NCBI GenBank assembly: GCA_023935145.1
Contig: CM043698.1
Coordinates: forward strand, 145,385,625 to 145,449,624
From: Bretschneidera sinensis
Taxonomy: Eukaryota; Streptophyta; Magnoliopsida; Brassicales; Akaniaceae
DNA length: 64,000 bases
Direction: 5' to 3'
Made by a program: the position numbers and the translations under genes. Position 1 is the first letter of the stretch. Each line of letters opens with the position of its first letter. This document shows positions 50,047 to 62,735 of the stretch, piece after piece. Below the pieces are notes generated by a model. That model was given only the letters and a program-made list of their open reading frames with translations, made no database searches and was not told where the DNA came from.

Positions 50047-53000
50047 ATGGCTGCCACTACCAGCTTCACCGCACCATGGGTTGTGAGAAGAGCATTTCAG
50101 GCCTTTTCAGCCTCTCATCTTCTTCACGTAAACAACAAGAACCACTCTTTCTATGGATCCTTTCGGTCTCTACCCATCAATAATCCAATGAGACATTCAG
50201 GTTTATGAATTATATGTACAAATTTTTTGTTTATATTCTTTTCAATTTAAATTAAGTACGCTATGGAATTTGCTTCAAGGCATGTGTATATGTTTGGTAT
50301 TATGGGGATTTTGTGTAATTAGAGATACCCATTAAACTAAATTGCATAATCATGTGATATATTACGGTTTGCCCTTTTTGTGTGTGTATGTGTTTTTGTT
50401 GGTTTCTTAGTGATTTTTGTGTAATTATAGGCACCCATTAATCTAAATTGCAAAATATATGATATATGGTACATGAGATTAGTTTGAACTTGATTGCCAA
50501 AACAACAAAAGCCATAAAAAAAAAAAGTATTTTCCATTAGAGTCAATTTGGGTGTTTGTCAGTTTTAAGTATATATATTAATTTTCTAATATTATGGTGT
50601 TTCTGTTTCTATAAGAGATAGGGTAGTTATATTAGCTGAAGCTGACAATGGTGTTTGATGAAATGTCTCACTTAGACATTCCCCAAACCTAATAAGTTAT
50701 TGAAGATGAATTAGGTAATAAACAAGACCCTGTAGTTGGGATTGGTATGTGTTGCAATAAGTTACTCAATTGAACTTTCCAGTTCTGCATGAAATACGGT
50801 TGCTGATAACTCCTGTAGGTAGTGGCTTTTAGTCTTGATAACTAGCACTAAGGCTTTCAAATGAACCAAGTTCTTTAAAGTAGCTCATGTTTAGATCACT
50901 AAAAGCTTGTTCAGGTTTTCTAACCATTAAAAAGGTCATGTTCAAGCTTGCCAACCTGGCTTGGAAATAGTTGTTACCTGACAAAAATATATTTGTCTGG
51001 AAAAGGAAAGTTGATAAACAGTGAAGATATTGACGAATGACGAGGTTGACCCAGTTAGATGAGGGGGCAGTAAGCTTTTAGAGTATTTTGTAGTCACTAA
51101 TTTGCTTTTCTAATATTAAGATAAAATGGAAAGTAGAACGGGCTAGTTGAGGTTGGTCAAGCTTGAGTTCAACCTGTGCTCTGTCTAGTTCAGCCAGTTC
51201 AAACGCATACATCTGATGTTTGGCTCAGTTGGCACATCCATAGCCAAATGTAGCAAGCACCCAATCTCTGTTGAAAGGTAACCAAAAGAGGGAAACAAAA
51301 AACAGATATATGTAGGTACTTGGGGCTTTTTCCCTTAACTCCTTTTATTACCAGGCTAACTCAATATTCTTTTTCTAGCATCCCCAGAATATTTGTATCA
51401 GGGAGCCAGTAAATGTTGAATATTTGAAATACCTAGTCAATTAATGTTAATTTTATTGGTAGAAATTCCAACATCAATCATTTTGCTATCATGTGTTCTC
51501 TCTTTGCGAAACCTAAAGGTTACTGTAAGTGGGATTACTAGAACATTAGCTAGAGAAATTTAATTTCACCTCTGACGACATAGTAGTATTTACATTATTG
51601 ATACTCTTGCAATGCAGTTCCACGAATATGTCACTTGGCACAAGCCATAAAGGGAGATGTCGGTGTTTTACTTAAAGGAGTGTGTGACCAGAGAACAGCC
51701 GAAGAAGTGAAGCATATCCTTGAGATGGTAATTTTGTTACCCTTCTGTATATGTTGCCATACATACCACATCTTCTTTTTTAACTAATGAAGTCCATGTG
51801 ATTCTTTGTCCACCGTATCTTTTCTTTAGTAAGAACAAATATGTTAAGAATGTTGGACAAGTTGAAATCAGCTAGTAATTAAAAAATATTGCTCTCTCTC
51901 TCTTCATATAATTGATTTTTGTGCACTTGTTGTAGGCTAGACGGGCAGCATCAAGAAGAGAAGTTCTCCATACAGATTTTCTCACCCCACTAGTACTGAA
52001 GGAGTCGATGCTAGTGTTGGAAAAACTAGCTGATGTCAAAGCAGTTGCTCAAGGAGGATACCCTCAGGTTAAACCAAATGAATCCTGGTTTATTTTGATT
52101 TGATGCTCAAACTTATCTGATTATACAATAATTTCCCAAGGGTCTAGTCTGAGCGTTGCAGGATTTCTGTTGGACACTCAGATGTACTGATCAGTGATCC
52201 AGATATAGTTGCAGCCTTAAGGTAAGTCATATTTTGGCTTCACTTTTTCAAACTCCTGCAGAATCCTGGATGTAAGTTTTTATAAAACTTTTCAGTATAA
52301 TTTATTAAGTATCTATTTCATGTGTTCCAGCATCACAGGAAACTTCAGATTTCAACCTTGTTCTCATGGTGACTTCCTTGGAGCAATCCTTGGTACAGGG
52401 ATTGCTAGGGAAAAGCTTGGAGATATTATCTTGCAGGTATCATTTAATCATTCTTCTAGATACTTTTTTTTCTTCAATATTGTAAGGAATTTTGGTCCGT
52501 GGAAACCAGATTTTCAACTTCACCGTGAAAATGGCAAGTTTTTTAATATTTTAGTTTTAATTCCTTTCAAGGAATCCTTTGTGAGCTGATTCCAACAATC
52601 AGTTTAGCTACTTAAGCAGCATGGACAGTTGACGGGTGAGCTTCGTCTTTGTTCATTGCTTGTTGCACACTTACATTCCTTGGACATGTTTTTGACACCA
52701 TATGCCACATTCAAAACTTCTTAGTAGACTATCTGTATATCAGATGCCATATGTTCTTTTCCTGTTCTTTTTGTCCATTCCACATGCTGGAAGCTGCTGC
52801 GTTCGTGTTGTGTTATTTTGTTGGGATGCTTTATAATATGCACCTTGAACCAATCTTGGAAAGAGAGTATGCAGCTTGATATGGGGAGATTTGTAATTTT
52901 TGATACTGAATATCGTGACATATGAAAGTGGGGTTAATCATTTGATGGATACGTCCTTGGAGATTCCATTTTTTCCATCAAATGTGCATTTTCTGCTTTT

Positions 53001-54300
53001 TAATATGTAGTTTCCGTTTAATCTCCAACCATCCCATACCCGCCTTATTTTACCCTATGTTTCAATTGTTACACAGGAAGAAAAGGGGGCTCAGATCCTC
53101 ATTGTTCCAGAACTTGTTGATTTCCTCATATCATCTCTGGACAAGGTAATAGTGTCTTTCTGACACATTGCAACCTTTTTCAACAAATATCTACTTTCGA
53201 AACATTATCTTCTTTTCCACTTTCTTGGATCTATAGCAATGAAGGCCAATGCCATAATAAGCTCCAATACAAATTCATTTGACCATATTAATTAATTCTT
53301 GGTTGTTAATTTTGTTTAGTTCCACGGATATCATTGCAACAAAAAGAATCTCTATATCTGCCTGGTTTTAACATTTCTGTGGTAAATAATGCAATTGTAT
53401 TTTGGAGGAGCAAACTATTAACCTCAAACCATACAAGAAAATTTCCCATGAAAAGAAAATATGGATTACTTAATATGGTGATGTGCGATAAACAGAAGGA
53501 ATAGGAAATGCTCTAGATTGCCATACGCCACTGGGTTTAATTGGTTCAAGTATAAAACTACTAATTCTCTACCTTCTCTTCTTGCGATGCATATTTTGTT
53601 CACAGGTTGGTAATGTTCCAGTCTCTTGTGCCAAGATACCTTTGCTTGCTCTCGAATATGAACCGCCGAGGTACAAGCCATTATATTAGTTATCTATATT
53701 GTCTCATTTCCATTGACTTCTTGTCTAGTATCAGTCAATGACTGTACATTACGCTTTTCAGGACTACATCGTTCAAAACCATAGAGGCATCAGTAAGGGT
53801 TGATGCTTTAGCCAGTGCAGGATTTAAGATTTCACGGTCAAAACTAGTTGATTTGATCAGGTATTGCATGTTTTGCTTATATGGGATCTGTCTCTTGATT
53901 TCTTTGTAGTATGTTCTCTTAATTCTGGTCTGGCTATGTGGTCCATTGAAACATTTAACCATTCGAAATTTAATTCTGTGCCTGTTAAATTTGAACCGTG
54001 AAAAAGATAAAAGTAAGTGAAGAAGAGCTAAGTTTTCTGTTCTTGTAGAAATGGGGATGTACGCGTTAACTGGAGCACCATTACAAAGAATGGAACTACA
54101 CTCAAGACTGGGGATATTGTCTCCGTTAGTGGGAAGGGAAGACTAAAGGTGAGTCATCAAATTCAACCTGAAACACCATTGTCCAATCCTGAAGTATGTA
54201 GTCGAGCATTTCTGATGTTCTAATTTCCTTTCTTTAGATAGGAGAAATAAACTCCACGAGGAAAGGAAAGTTTGCTGTTGAGCTCATTCGGTATGTATAA
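50047..54300 (+). CDS. Photosystem II S4-domain protein, chloroplast (YlmH-like)
   Basis: Ten exons, all GT-AG and in phase: 50047-50200, 51618-51727, 51936-52067, 52148-52221, 52331-52436, 53077-53145, 53606-53670, 53762-53860, 54049-54148, 54238-54300; 323 aa. The N-terminus MAATTSFTAPWVVRRAFQAF, rich in Ser/Thr and basic residues, looks like a transit peptide. The central region (LLKGVCDQRTAEEVKHIL, FLTPLVLKESM, FRFQPCSHGDFLGAILGTG, KLGDI) matches the YlmH/PS_II_S4 family. The S4 RNA-binding domain is near residues 247-303 (VDALASAGFKISRSKLVDLI, GDVRVNWSTITKNG, GDIVSVSGKGRLKIGE). The cyanobacterial relatives are tied to photosystem II by name and to stalled-ribosome rescue by YlmH homology; the plant role is inferred. 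The ATG at 50047 was chosen over 49933 because it gives a clean transit peptide. By order the counterpart is At1g53120. Confidence 0.93.
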
Positions 54301-54611
54301 GCTGCAGCACGAGGGAACATATCAAAATCTCGAGTTAAACTATTTTAGCAGGTTTGTTTGATCCTAAACTATCGTATACATGTCGAACATTACGCTGGAG
54401 CTTCAGTCCTAACCTTTCGAGAAAGAAGAAGTGGCATTCGTTGTTGTGATATCTACTCATTTGTTTATGTTAAATTTCTTGTAGATTATCATTTTCAAAG
54501 AACAAATTAGGGTAAATAAGTTTTCTTGGGGGTAGGTTAAATATTGTGTATTATGTTAAATATGATGAATAAAATGAACTGATTGCTAACTTTGGGATTT
54601 TTTCCTTCTAA

Positions 54612-55531
54612 ATAGTGGTGAGCATGGAAACTAGTAGACCACTGAACCTGACTCAAATCGGTGCAATGGGTTGGGTTGAGTGTTTTAGACGGGGGTTGGG
54701 TTTGAGTTGAGAAATTGTTGAACACGGTGGGGTGAGTTGGGTCATGGGTTCAAAAATTTTCAACCTGATTCAAACCGTTAACCCAGTCATTGTATAATTA
54801 AATTTATTATATGTAATTATTTATATACTTTTTATTCTATACTGGTGTTGAAATTTTGATGAATTTGATTGATCAAACACTTTCAAAATCTAGCTTTTAT
54901 TTACTTTTGTATGATTTATATTAAATTAAAGTTGTTTGAACTTCGTGTTAAGTGGTAGATTTGTAAGATTTAGGTTGTATTGGATTTATGAATTTGAAAT
55001 GCATGTGTTATGTTTCAAATTAGATAAAAAAAAAGAGTTTAAATACAATTTAAAGATTAGAGTTTTTACACTAACATTCACATTGAAGAATTGATCTAAT
55101 CTTTAAAACTTGTGAATTTGAAATACATTTTAGAAAAACGACATTTCGAACTCATAATTTTATGAGTTTTGAATTAACGACCTTTTAAACATACAAAATT
55201 AATAAATTTGAAATTTCATCTAACCTTCTAAAGTAACTTCATATATAAATACATGAATTTTAATTTGATGTTTTCAAATGAAACGTTATGAATTCTGGTA
55301 TAAATTTGATTTTAGATCTAATTAATGATGAATTATTGTAGTAGAATATTTTTTTTTATATAATATGTTTGAATTAACTTTTAAGTGGAAAAAAAATAAA
55401 CCAGTGACCTAAACCAATTTGAATGGTTGGGTTGGATTGGGGTTAGAGGGGTTCTTGAGTTTGGTTGAAATTTTTTCAACGGTATAATTAGGTTAGATTG
55501 AATTTTTAAATCAACCCGACTCAAACCTCTA
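54612..55531. mobile_element. hAT-like non-autonomous element, 920 bp
   Basis: The left end is AGTGGTGAGCATGG-like and the right end AACCTCTA, inverted and typical of hAT ends. It is flanked by CTTCTAA direct repeats at 54605-54611 and 55532-55538 (7 exact bases, an 8-bp duplication with one mismatch). Subterminal GGGTTGGGTTGAG and CAACCCGACTC motifs are repeated. The core is AT-rich without a transposase frame. It lies about 300 bp downstream of the S4-gene stop. Confidence 0.7.
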
Positions 55532-55539
55532 CTTCTAAC

Positions 55540-57040
55540 CAAACTAAATGCTTTTGTAGTACAACAATATATAATAGCCATTGATATTCCTAAATTAATC
55601 TCTTAGAAGTAAAAACAAATCATAATTTATTTTTTAAACAAATCCAATAATCAAACAAAAAGAAAATTGAATTTCAAGTTTCGAACTCTTTCCTTAGAAA
55701 AAAATTAGTTTTCAACTCATTCTCTTTATGTGATCAAGCATTTTTCTTCCTCCTCTTCAGTGCCATGAAAAACGTAAATCTAATGTTTGATAAAAAATTA
55801 CTTGATTAAAAAAAATACTTTGTTGTTGTAGTTTACACATTTTTCATTTTATTTTGTGGTTTAATTGGATATTATGTTTTGTTCCGTTGCTAAAGAGGTT
55901 ATTGAAGTTAGTTTTCGAAAAAAAAAAACACGATTTTACCCTTGTTGACGTAACAAAGAACAAAATTCAATTTGTCAAAAAAAAAAAAAACTTTTGGGTA
56001 TGAAATGAATACTAGGGTAAATTACATGGTTTTTTTTTTTATAAAATTAATCCAAAAAAATACATACAATGTACCTCCGTTACTTTCCTAACCAATAGAA
56101 CAAAACATAAAATTCATTTTTTCACAAAATAAATGATAAAATGAAAAGGAAAAACAACAATGTATTTTTAAAAATAATCTTTTTTTATCAAACACTAAAT
56201 TTACATTTTTTTTATTATCAAACACTACATTTACATCGATTGAATTAAGTGATTGATGTTACTAATTATCATTACATTATTGAATTGATTACATTTGTTT
56301 TATTTAACCAAACAAAGTAATAAAAAACTTAAATTTAATTTTTAGTAGGTAGCTATTTTACAGCCTACTAAACAAGCTTATTCATATCTATTGCCTTCCA
56401 TTTTTTCACTACCCGGGAGGGAAGACAATTATAAATCCTTGGAATCGAAAGCAGTTAATACCTACATTTTAGGCTGCATGGCTTCAATGATGCAAAAAAA
56501 CAACACAACAGATGTTCAAATTCTTTAAAGCCCTTAAGTTGGATAACAAATTGTTATTTTCGGATAACTATTATATCAATTTTACTATGAGTTGTAAAAA
56601 CTGCTTCCATCTCTAAGCATTCTAAAGTAACTACTATGTCTAATATCAAGAATTGTGGTATAAAAAACAAAAACTCAAAAAATATATGAGAATCTGAGAC
56701 GGTGAGACCTAACTCCAGAGGTACGAGATGTACAATGACAGCCAACATCGAGCTTCTTGGGACAGATGGAGTTTGTGAGATGGAATGAGTCAATGAATGA
56801 GTGTAAGAAGGAGATCTGGAGATGGGCCAGATGAAAACGGAGCCATCAGAAAATGGAAGTCAGCGGCGTGATACAGTGGCAGCCAACAGTGAAGAGATCG
56901 AAGATATGGAGTGAGATTGAGTGAAACCGTGAAAGGTTGGAGGTTAACTTAAATGAATTTAGGTTTAAGTTTCGTCGAAATTACTGGACGATTTTTTATT
57001 TGAAAAGGAAAGTGAGTAGAAGAGAATTTTGCAAACGAAA
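55540..57040. other. Spacer without recognised gene
   Basis: AT-rich DNA with many A tracts (55921-55990). The text at 56690-56930 is less AT-rich but has no family resemblance on either strand. Confidence 0.4.
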
Positions 57041-57320
57041 CATTAATGTTTAGTTTCCTCCAACATTTCACATCTTTAACTTACTCAAAATGCAATCTAT
57101 ACTTTGTTTTCCCTTATCAACTACATCATAAGAGATGGAGGAATTCAAACTCATGCGTCAGGACACAAAATGGTGCTCAACCACTAGATCAAAAGCCAAA
57201 AGGATAAATCTAGGTTTTTTCAAACAAATTTTATAACAAATTTCAACAAAATATGTGTGATAGATTGGTGAAATTTGCGTGGTTGATGGGCAAAGTCTAC
57301 GTGCTCTAACTACACATGTA
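57041..57320. repeat. Dispersed duplicate, copy 1
   Basis: It matches 58468-58730 in the same orientation. The best part is 57213-57320 (GATAGATTGGTGAAATTTG and CTAACTACACATG). A shorter match around CCTCCAACATTTCA lies at 57059. Confidence 0.65.
57136..57200 (-). mobile_element. tRNA-like SINE head candidate
   Basis: On the minus strand, TGATCTAGTGGTTGAGCACC looks like an A box and GTTTGAATTC like a B box. A to B spacing is a little short. No tail or target-site duplication was found. Confidence 0.3.
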
Positions 57321-58467
57321 TGAAGTGAATGGTTTTTTCCCTTTCATTTTATGGTTATTTTGTTTTAATGAGACAGTCATTTAACTCCCCATTCATGTTA
57401 CAATTTATAAGTACTTTGATATTCAGTCCACCATTTTGGACTACCGAGTTGTAACTTATCATTCTTAATTTTTTATTTATTTGTATTGTTGTAATAATTG
57501 TCTAAATCTGTCTGATGATATATGTTTATGTGATTCAAAACGACGAAATAATTATCTTTACCGTAAGACAATTCCCTTGTTAACTTGTCAACTCAAAAAT
57601 GTTATTAATTCTGTTCTATATTTTTAGATCCAATTTTATATTTTCGAACAACGATTTTTATTTTTTTTGTTGATGTTTTGTCAATTTAAAATTATTAAAA
57701 AAATAATTTAAAAAAATTTATGGATTCTATAAAGTAATATAAACAAAAAAAATAATATTTTATTAATATTTAATTTAACATTAATAAATAAATAAATAAT
57801 TTAATTATATGAATAGTACATTTAGACAAACAATATGGGACACAAACATAATCAAAGACCTATATCTTTTGGACCGAGACTCGCGGCTGCAAGTAAGTGT
57901 AAGATCTAGCTCATTGACATTGCTTTCTAATACATATGTAATTCACCTTTCCCATCATAAGCAGTTTTAAGTGGATGTGGTTAATCTCATCAAACGACTT
58001 TGTTTCACAGACTTATCTACAAAATTAATGAACTTTTGTCTCACAGTTTCTGCAATAATTCGGGGATCATTGTTTTCAATTTTTTTTTTTTTTTTTTGAC
58101 ATGACACCAATCCTGCATCTTTTCTACTTGGCTGATGTGGTGCAAGATGAGTTCAGGCAATTGAAACATCCTATCCTGGCTTGCTTCTTCCACAGCCTAA
58201 TGAATGACAGTATTTGATGAGAAGAGAATATGATTATTACTGCTACCAAATTCTTATATCTGTTACGAAAAACTAATTGGAAAAATTTTAAAAATGAACA
58301 AAAAAAATAAATCAAGCGAAAATTGGATAAGAAATCACCAACAATCTGTTTTATAAACACGTCCCTAGATTGCATCATTTTTAAAGTGGACTCAGCATGT
58401 TTGAGTTATGAGGGAGTTTCAAGAGTAAAAATAAACAAGAAAATTTGAACCGGGTTTTGTCAATTCG
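57321..58467. other. AT-rich spacer between the two duplicate copies
   Basis: Long A and T tracts (57640-57800, 58080-58099) and no coding signal. Nothing recognised. Confidence 0.4.
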
Positions 58468-58730
58468 TTTAACATTTAGTTCCCTCCAACATTTCATTTG
58501 TTTAACAAATTAAAATCACAAAAAAAAAATGAAAAACAACAACTCAAGTACCAAATTGATTGCAAAGAATTAAAACTGACTAGCATTGTGATTTCGAAAA
58601 TGCAATATGCAATCCATGGTTTTTCATACAGAAAATTTTAGTAAGCAATGTCAATAAAACATGCGTGATAGATTGGTGAAATTTGAGTGGCTGATAGGCA
58701 AAATCTGTGTGGTCTAACTACATATGCACT
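58468..58730. repeat. Dispersed duplicate, copy 2
   Basis: It matches 57041-57320. The text GTGATAGATTGGTGAAATTT with CTAACTACATATGCA is at 58664-58730. Copy 2 lacks the tRNA-like segment present in copy 1. Confidence 0.65.
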
Positions 58731-59330
58731 GTTAGTTGTTTTACATCTAACATGACATGCATTTTGCTAAGTTATGGGCTGCAAAGTTCTCCAGTATGAC
58801 GTGCTTGACGGTTAAAATTGATGTGTGTATTGCACGTATTCAAATGGATGAATGTGATCTCCACATGTATAATACACGTGTCAATTGTTGACTGTCAACG
58901 GTAATACTCTTTTTACTGATAATTATTCAAAGAATGTAAATGTTAATTAACAGAATTCTTAGATTAAATCTTATATCTCACTTATGTTAAAGCATCCATA
59001 ATGTCAGAGATTTTTGTGTTGTTTAAATTAGCAAGAAAAAATAAAATAAAGTTGAAGACAATTGCTTACAATAAAATTATAAAAAAAATTAAAGGCACAT
59101 GTAAATTAAGCTTTAATTAGAATTTAGAAGTACCTTAAAATATCCCTTCTCTTTTATTGATGACATAAACTTTGTGTATACATAATCTAAAAGTATTATT
59201 ACCCAAAGGAAATCCAAAACTTAAAATCTTAGATACATATAATATATATGGATGTTAAACTCATGGAAGATAAGACTATTTTCACAATAATTTTTCTTTA
59301 AAAAAAACTTTTGTCGAAATAAATTAATTT
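58731..59330. other. Spacer downstream of the STIG1/GRI-like pseudogene
   Basis: AT-rich, with no coding signal. The part next to 59330 probably holds the old 3' UTR. Confidence 0.4.
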
Positions 59331-59805
59331 TTAAGCATACCCACAATATCCATACTCATATTTAACCCTGGCCGTGCACTTTTTACCGCATTTACCAGAG
59401 TGATTAACATTGTAAACAACATTAGTGCAAATCCCATTGCAACAACGCTCACCAAATTTGCATTTGTTGCTACATTTCCCACAATTGTTGTTGTCTCCAA
59501 AGATATTGCGGCAATGCTTCTTGCAGCAATGGAGTAAGCTTGTGCCATTGTTAGCAGACTCCATCGCATATGTTTTTGGTACTAATGGGATTGCATTGTG
59601 CTCCCTTCTTGATTACATTACTAGCCAAGAGTCTGCTTCTAAATCTTATATTGTTGATTAGTGGGGGCTTATCAAGAACATAGACTGATTCTTCATCGTC
59701 GAAGGCGTCATCGAAATCAGTAGAGAATGATAGTTGAGAGTGGAAGGTTATGATTAGGGGTAGAGGGAGGATTAGGAAGGGAATGGTGGTAGTAGTACTT
59801 GCCAT
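59331..59805 (-). pseudogene. STIG1/GRI-type Cys-rich secreted protein, frameshifted
   Basis: On the minus strand, ATG 59805 starts a signal-peptide-like sequence (MASTTTTIPFLILPLPLII), a short variable region and KGAQCNPISTKNICDGVC, then a stop TAA at 59551-59553. The rest of the Cys-rich domain continues in another frame from about 59564 to the TAA at 59331: NNGTSLLHCCKKHCRN, NNCGKCSNKCKFGERCCNG, and the end EYGYCGYA. The break is at GGAGTCTGCTAAC; a lost CT from a CTCT run would explain it. Two cysteines usually conserved in this domain also appear replaced (NHSGKC, VKYEYG). In Arabidopsis the counterpart by order, GRI (At1g53130), gives a peptide that controls ROS-linked cell death through PRK5. 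A sequencing error could explain the frameshift but not the Cys changes. Confidence 0.8.
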
Positions 59806-60100
59806 TCTCTCAAGAAATGGGGAGAGATTTTTGGTTACAAGAGTGTAAGTTACGGGAGGTGGAGGGTATTTTAAACTGAAGAACTTGTGTATTAGGGTTA
59901 ATTGCATTAAAAGTCTCAAAAGTTTTAACATATTATAATTAAATTTTAAAAGTTTTAATTTTGGCAATAGTGTTCCTAAACTTTCAAATTGTTGTTTTCT
60001 TTTTCAGTTGAATGGATAAAAGAACAGAAAAACAGAAAAAAAAAAATAAATAAGAAACAAAGGCTAGTCTAAAATATTTGTATCTTCTATTATAAATATT
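59806..60100. other. Upstream region of the STIG1/GRI-like pseudogene
   Basis: Minus-strand promoter region for the pseudogene, with a TTTAAAATACC box near 59868-59878. The block at 59905-60000 resembles a common plant AAATTTTAAAAGTTTTAA repeat. Confidence 0.35.
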
Positions 60101-60358
60101 AGGGGTGAAAACGGCCGAATCGGATACGGGTCGAGACTTATGGGTAGTGGATAACAGGTATCGTCAAAAAATTTCTTATTTATGTAAGAAAATGGTAGTC
60201 CAAGCTGGATACGGGTCGAGTCTTATGGGTAACAGGTCAATGGATACGAATTAAAAAATGTTCATATCTTAACGGGTCTTATTTTTTATACTCATATTTG
60301 TGTTTTAACGGACGAATAATGGGTCAAAAATGGGTACAGGTTAAAAGTTCAACCTCTA
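60101..60358. mobile_element. hAT-like MITE, 258 bp
   Basis: The left end AGGGGTGAAAAC and the right end GTTCAACCTCTA are inverted. ATAAATATT repeats flank them directly (60092-60100 and 60359-60367). The inside carries repeated GATACGGGTCGAG and CTTATGGGTA motifs. No coding frame. Confidence 0.7.
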
Positions 60359-62637
60359 ATAAATATTGTATCTAGGGATTACATTGTTGCAAATTGAAAA
60401 ACCACACACTCTATTGCAAAACAATATGATTGGAAGAATTTAAATTTAATACACTAAAATTTCAAGGATCTGCAATGTAATTTACCCATAAATTATTGTA
60501 TGATATTATCAATTAATTGGGTGGTCTAGATTCTTGGGAAAAAATGATTAATTAAATGTCCTTTGACTAATGATTCAATTGAAACTTTAGTGGTTTGGCC
60601 TTTAAAAACAATTTTGAATGGAGAGGAAGTTTAACAAAGATAGTTGGAATTAGCATAAGGGATTTGCAGACCTAATAGTTAGATTACTTTAGAGCTCTAT
60701 TGATTCTCTGTCTAGTTAAACTCCTTTTAAGCATTAAATTTAACTTAATCGATTAACTAAGTACTATCCTGCAAATTTTCCTCAAAAAAACAAAAAATAT
60801 TGACATTTAAGTCTCGAAAAAAATTGATTGATCGAACACTTTCAAATTTCAGTATTTGTTTACTTTTTGTATTGTTTACATTAAATTAAGTTGGTTTTCA
60901 TCATGTAATTCAAGAGATTAAGTTGTTTTGGTCGAGTCACGGGTTGATCGAGTTGCGAGTTAGGTTGAAGTGTTCTCCAACCCGAGACTATTGTGTTGTT
61001 AAAGTTGATGCATACTTTACGGGTCCAGATTTGTAGAACTCTTGACGATCACGGGGCTCCATGAATAGCCGTGGTTTTGCAGCAGTGCGAAAACCCTAAT
61101 TAGGACGTCTTAAGTTGCTTATAAATACTTTTTATGTACTACGTACACATTGTAACGAGAGATTTGTGGGTTTAATTATAGTGAAACTTCTAGCAGGACG
61201 TAACCCTATTCTGGGATGAACCTGTATATATTGTGTCTTATTTTCTTTTTAATTATAATTTATGTAATTGACAGATCTCGAATTATTCATGAATTGCGAT
61301 GAGTTTTTAGTCCAACACGATCATGTTCACTTATATTGAACATAGCCTAGTTTTTTTTAGGTTATTAAACAGCATCTCACACATCAGAAGACAAAAAAAA
61401 AAAAAAAAAACATCTGAGTTTTATGTTCATATAAGCAAAGCTTGAGAATTGAGCCAATATTTATTCCTAGTGATTACATGCTTTAAGGCGCCGGATGAGA
61501 CTTGAAGTGAAAAATAATTTCATTTAAGACAATTTTTTTTAAATTGGACTTAAAATAAGTCTCATGCGCCTGAAAAATACTGAAGGTTGCTGAAGATAAA
61601 ACTTGAGCGAAATTCTTTATACAATTTTTTCTCAGAAAAAAAAGTTTATTTAAAATTTTGTTTTTACAATAATAAAATTAATTATCATGATCTATCATCA
61701 AACATAATTTTATGAAAATTTTAGTTTAAAAAAAATAAGATGTTTTGATATGTTTTAATCTAAGATCCAAATTATAATTTTTTTTTACAACATTTAATGA
61801 TTAATGCAATATAAATTAAATCATACATTAAAGTGATAATTTTTAGTTGAAATTTTATATATTTATGAAATATAAAAATAATAATCTAGAGCAAAAATAA
61901 AAGAAAAGAATGGTCGGACGAGCAGCATTAAACTACCAACTGAATTTATGGATACCATCAAGAAACTTAATTAGGGTTTTATTGATAGTAGGTTGAATGA
62001 GTAAATAAAGATACCATTGATAATGTTTAATAAACTAAGTAGCTTTAATGGGGAAAGTAAATCACGTAAGTTCTATGTGATGAAAATTGATTAACAACCA
62101 TATCTAAGATAAATACAAGATAAAAGATAACTCTACAAGATACAAGAAAATTCCACGTCACTTACAGTATGTTTGTGAGTTTTGTGAGAAAGAGAAGAAG
62201 GGTTTATAAAGGAAAGGGAGGGTAAATGAGAAATTGATAGCTTTTCCTTGTTTGATAGTTCTATAAAGTAAAGGAGTGTAAAGGAGTGTTTTAAGAGGTG
62301 ATGACATTGGACGAGGCGTTAGGGTGTAAGTCTTTTGAATACGTTAGGCGTTTCAAAATTTTAAAAAATATTATTAATTAATTAATTAAAATAATATAAA
62401 TAAAAATAATTTAAATTTAAATTAATTAATTATTTTATCAAAGTTTAATATTTTACTAACTCTCTATAGTGTGATAATTATAATTTTATAAATATTAATA
62501 TATAAATTATATGAAGTATAACTTATATTTCTATATTATTGTAACTTGTAAGTGATTAATTAAATAGTTTATAATTATTATTAAACTAGATAACATGTAT
62601 TATATACTTATGAAGTGTAATAGTGTCACAACAAGAA
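60359..62637. other. Spacer with a fragment related to the 54.6-kb hAT-like element
   Basis: 60810-60990 resembles part of 54845-54990 (GATTGATCGAACACTTTCAAA, TTTACATTAAATTAAG and similar). Around 61100-61200 there is a stretch with more G and C but no gene. AT-rich low-complexity DNA fills 62340-62620. Confidence 0.45.
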
Positions 62638-62735
62638 TACTAGTTTAGCGGTTAAGACCTATGACACTTATCAGGTCATAGGTTTGAGCTTTTAACTTGT
62701 ATTTTTTCCCTTAAATTTTAAGCCAAAAAACGAAC
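62638..62735 (+). mobile_element. tRNA-like SINE head candidate
   Basis: TAGTTTAGCGGTTAAGA (A-box-like) and AGGTTTGAGC (B-box-like) about 26 bp apart. The A-rich sequence after 62720 could be a tail remnant. Confidence 0.4.
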
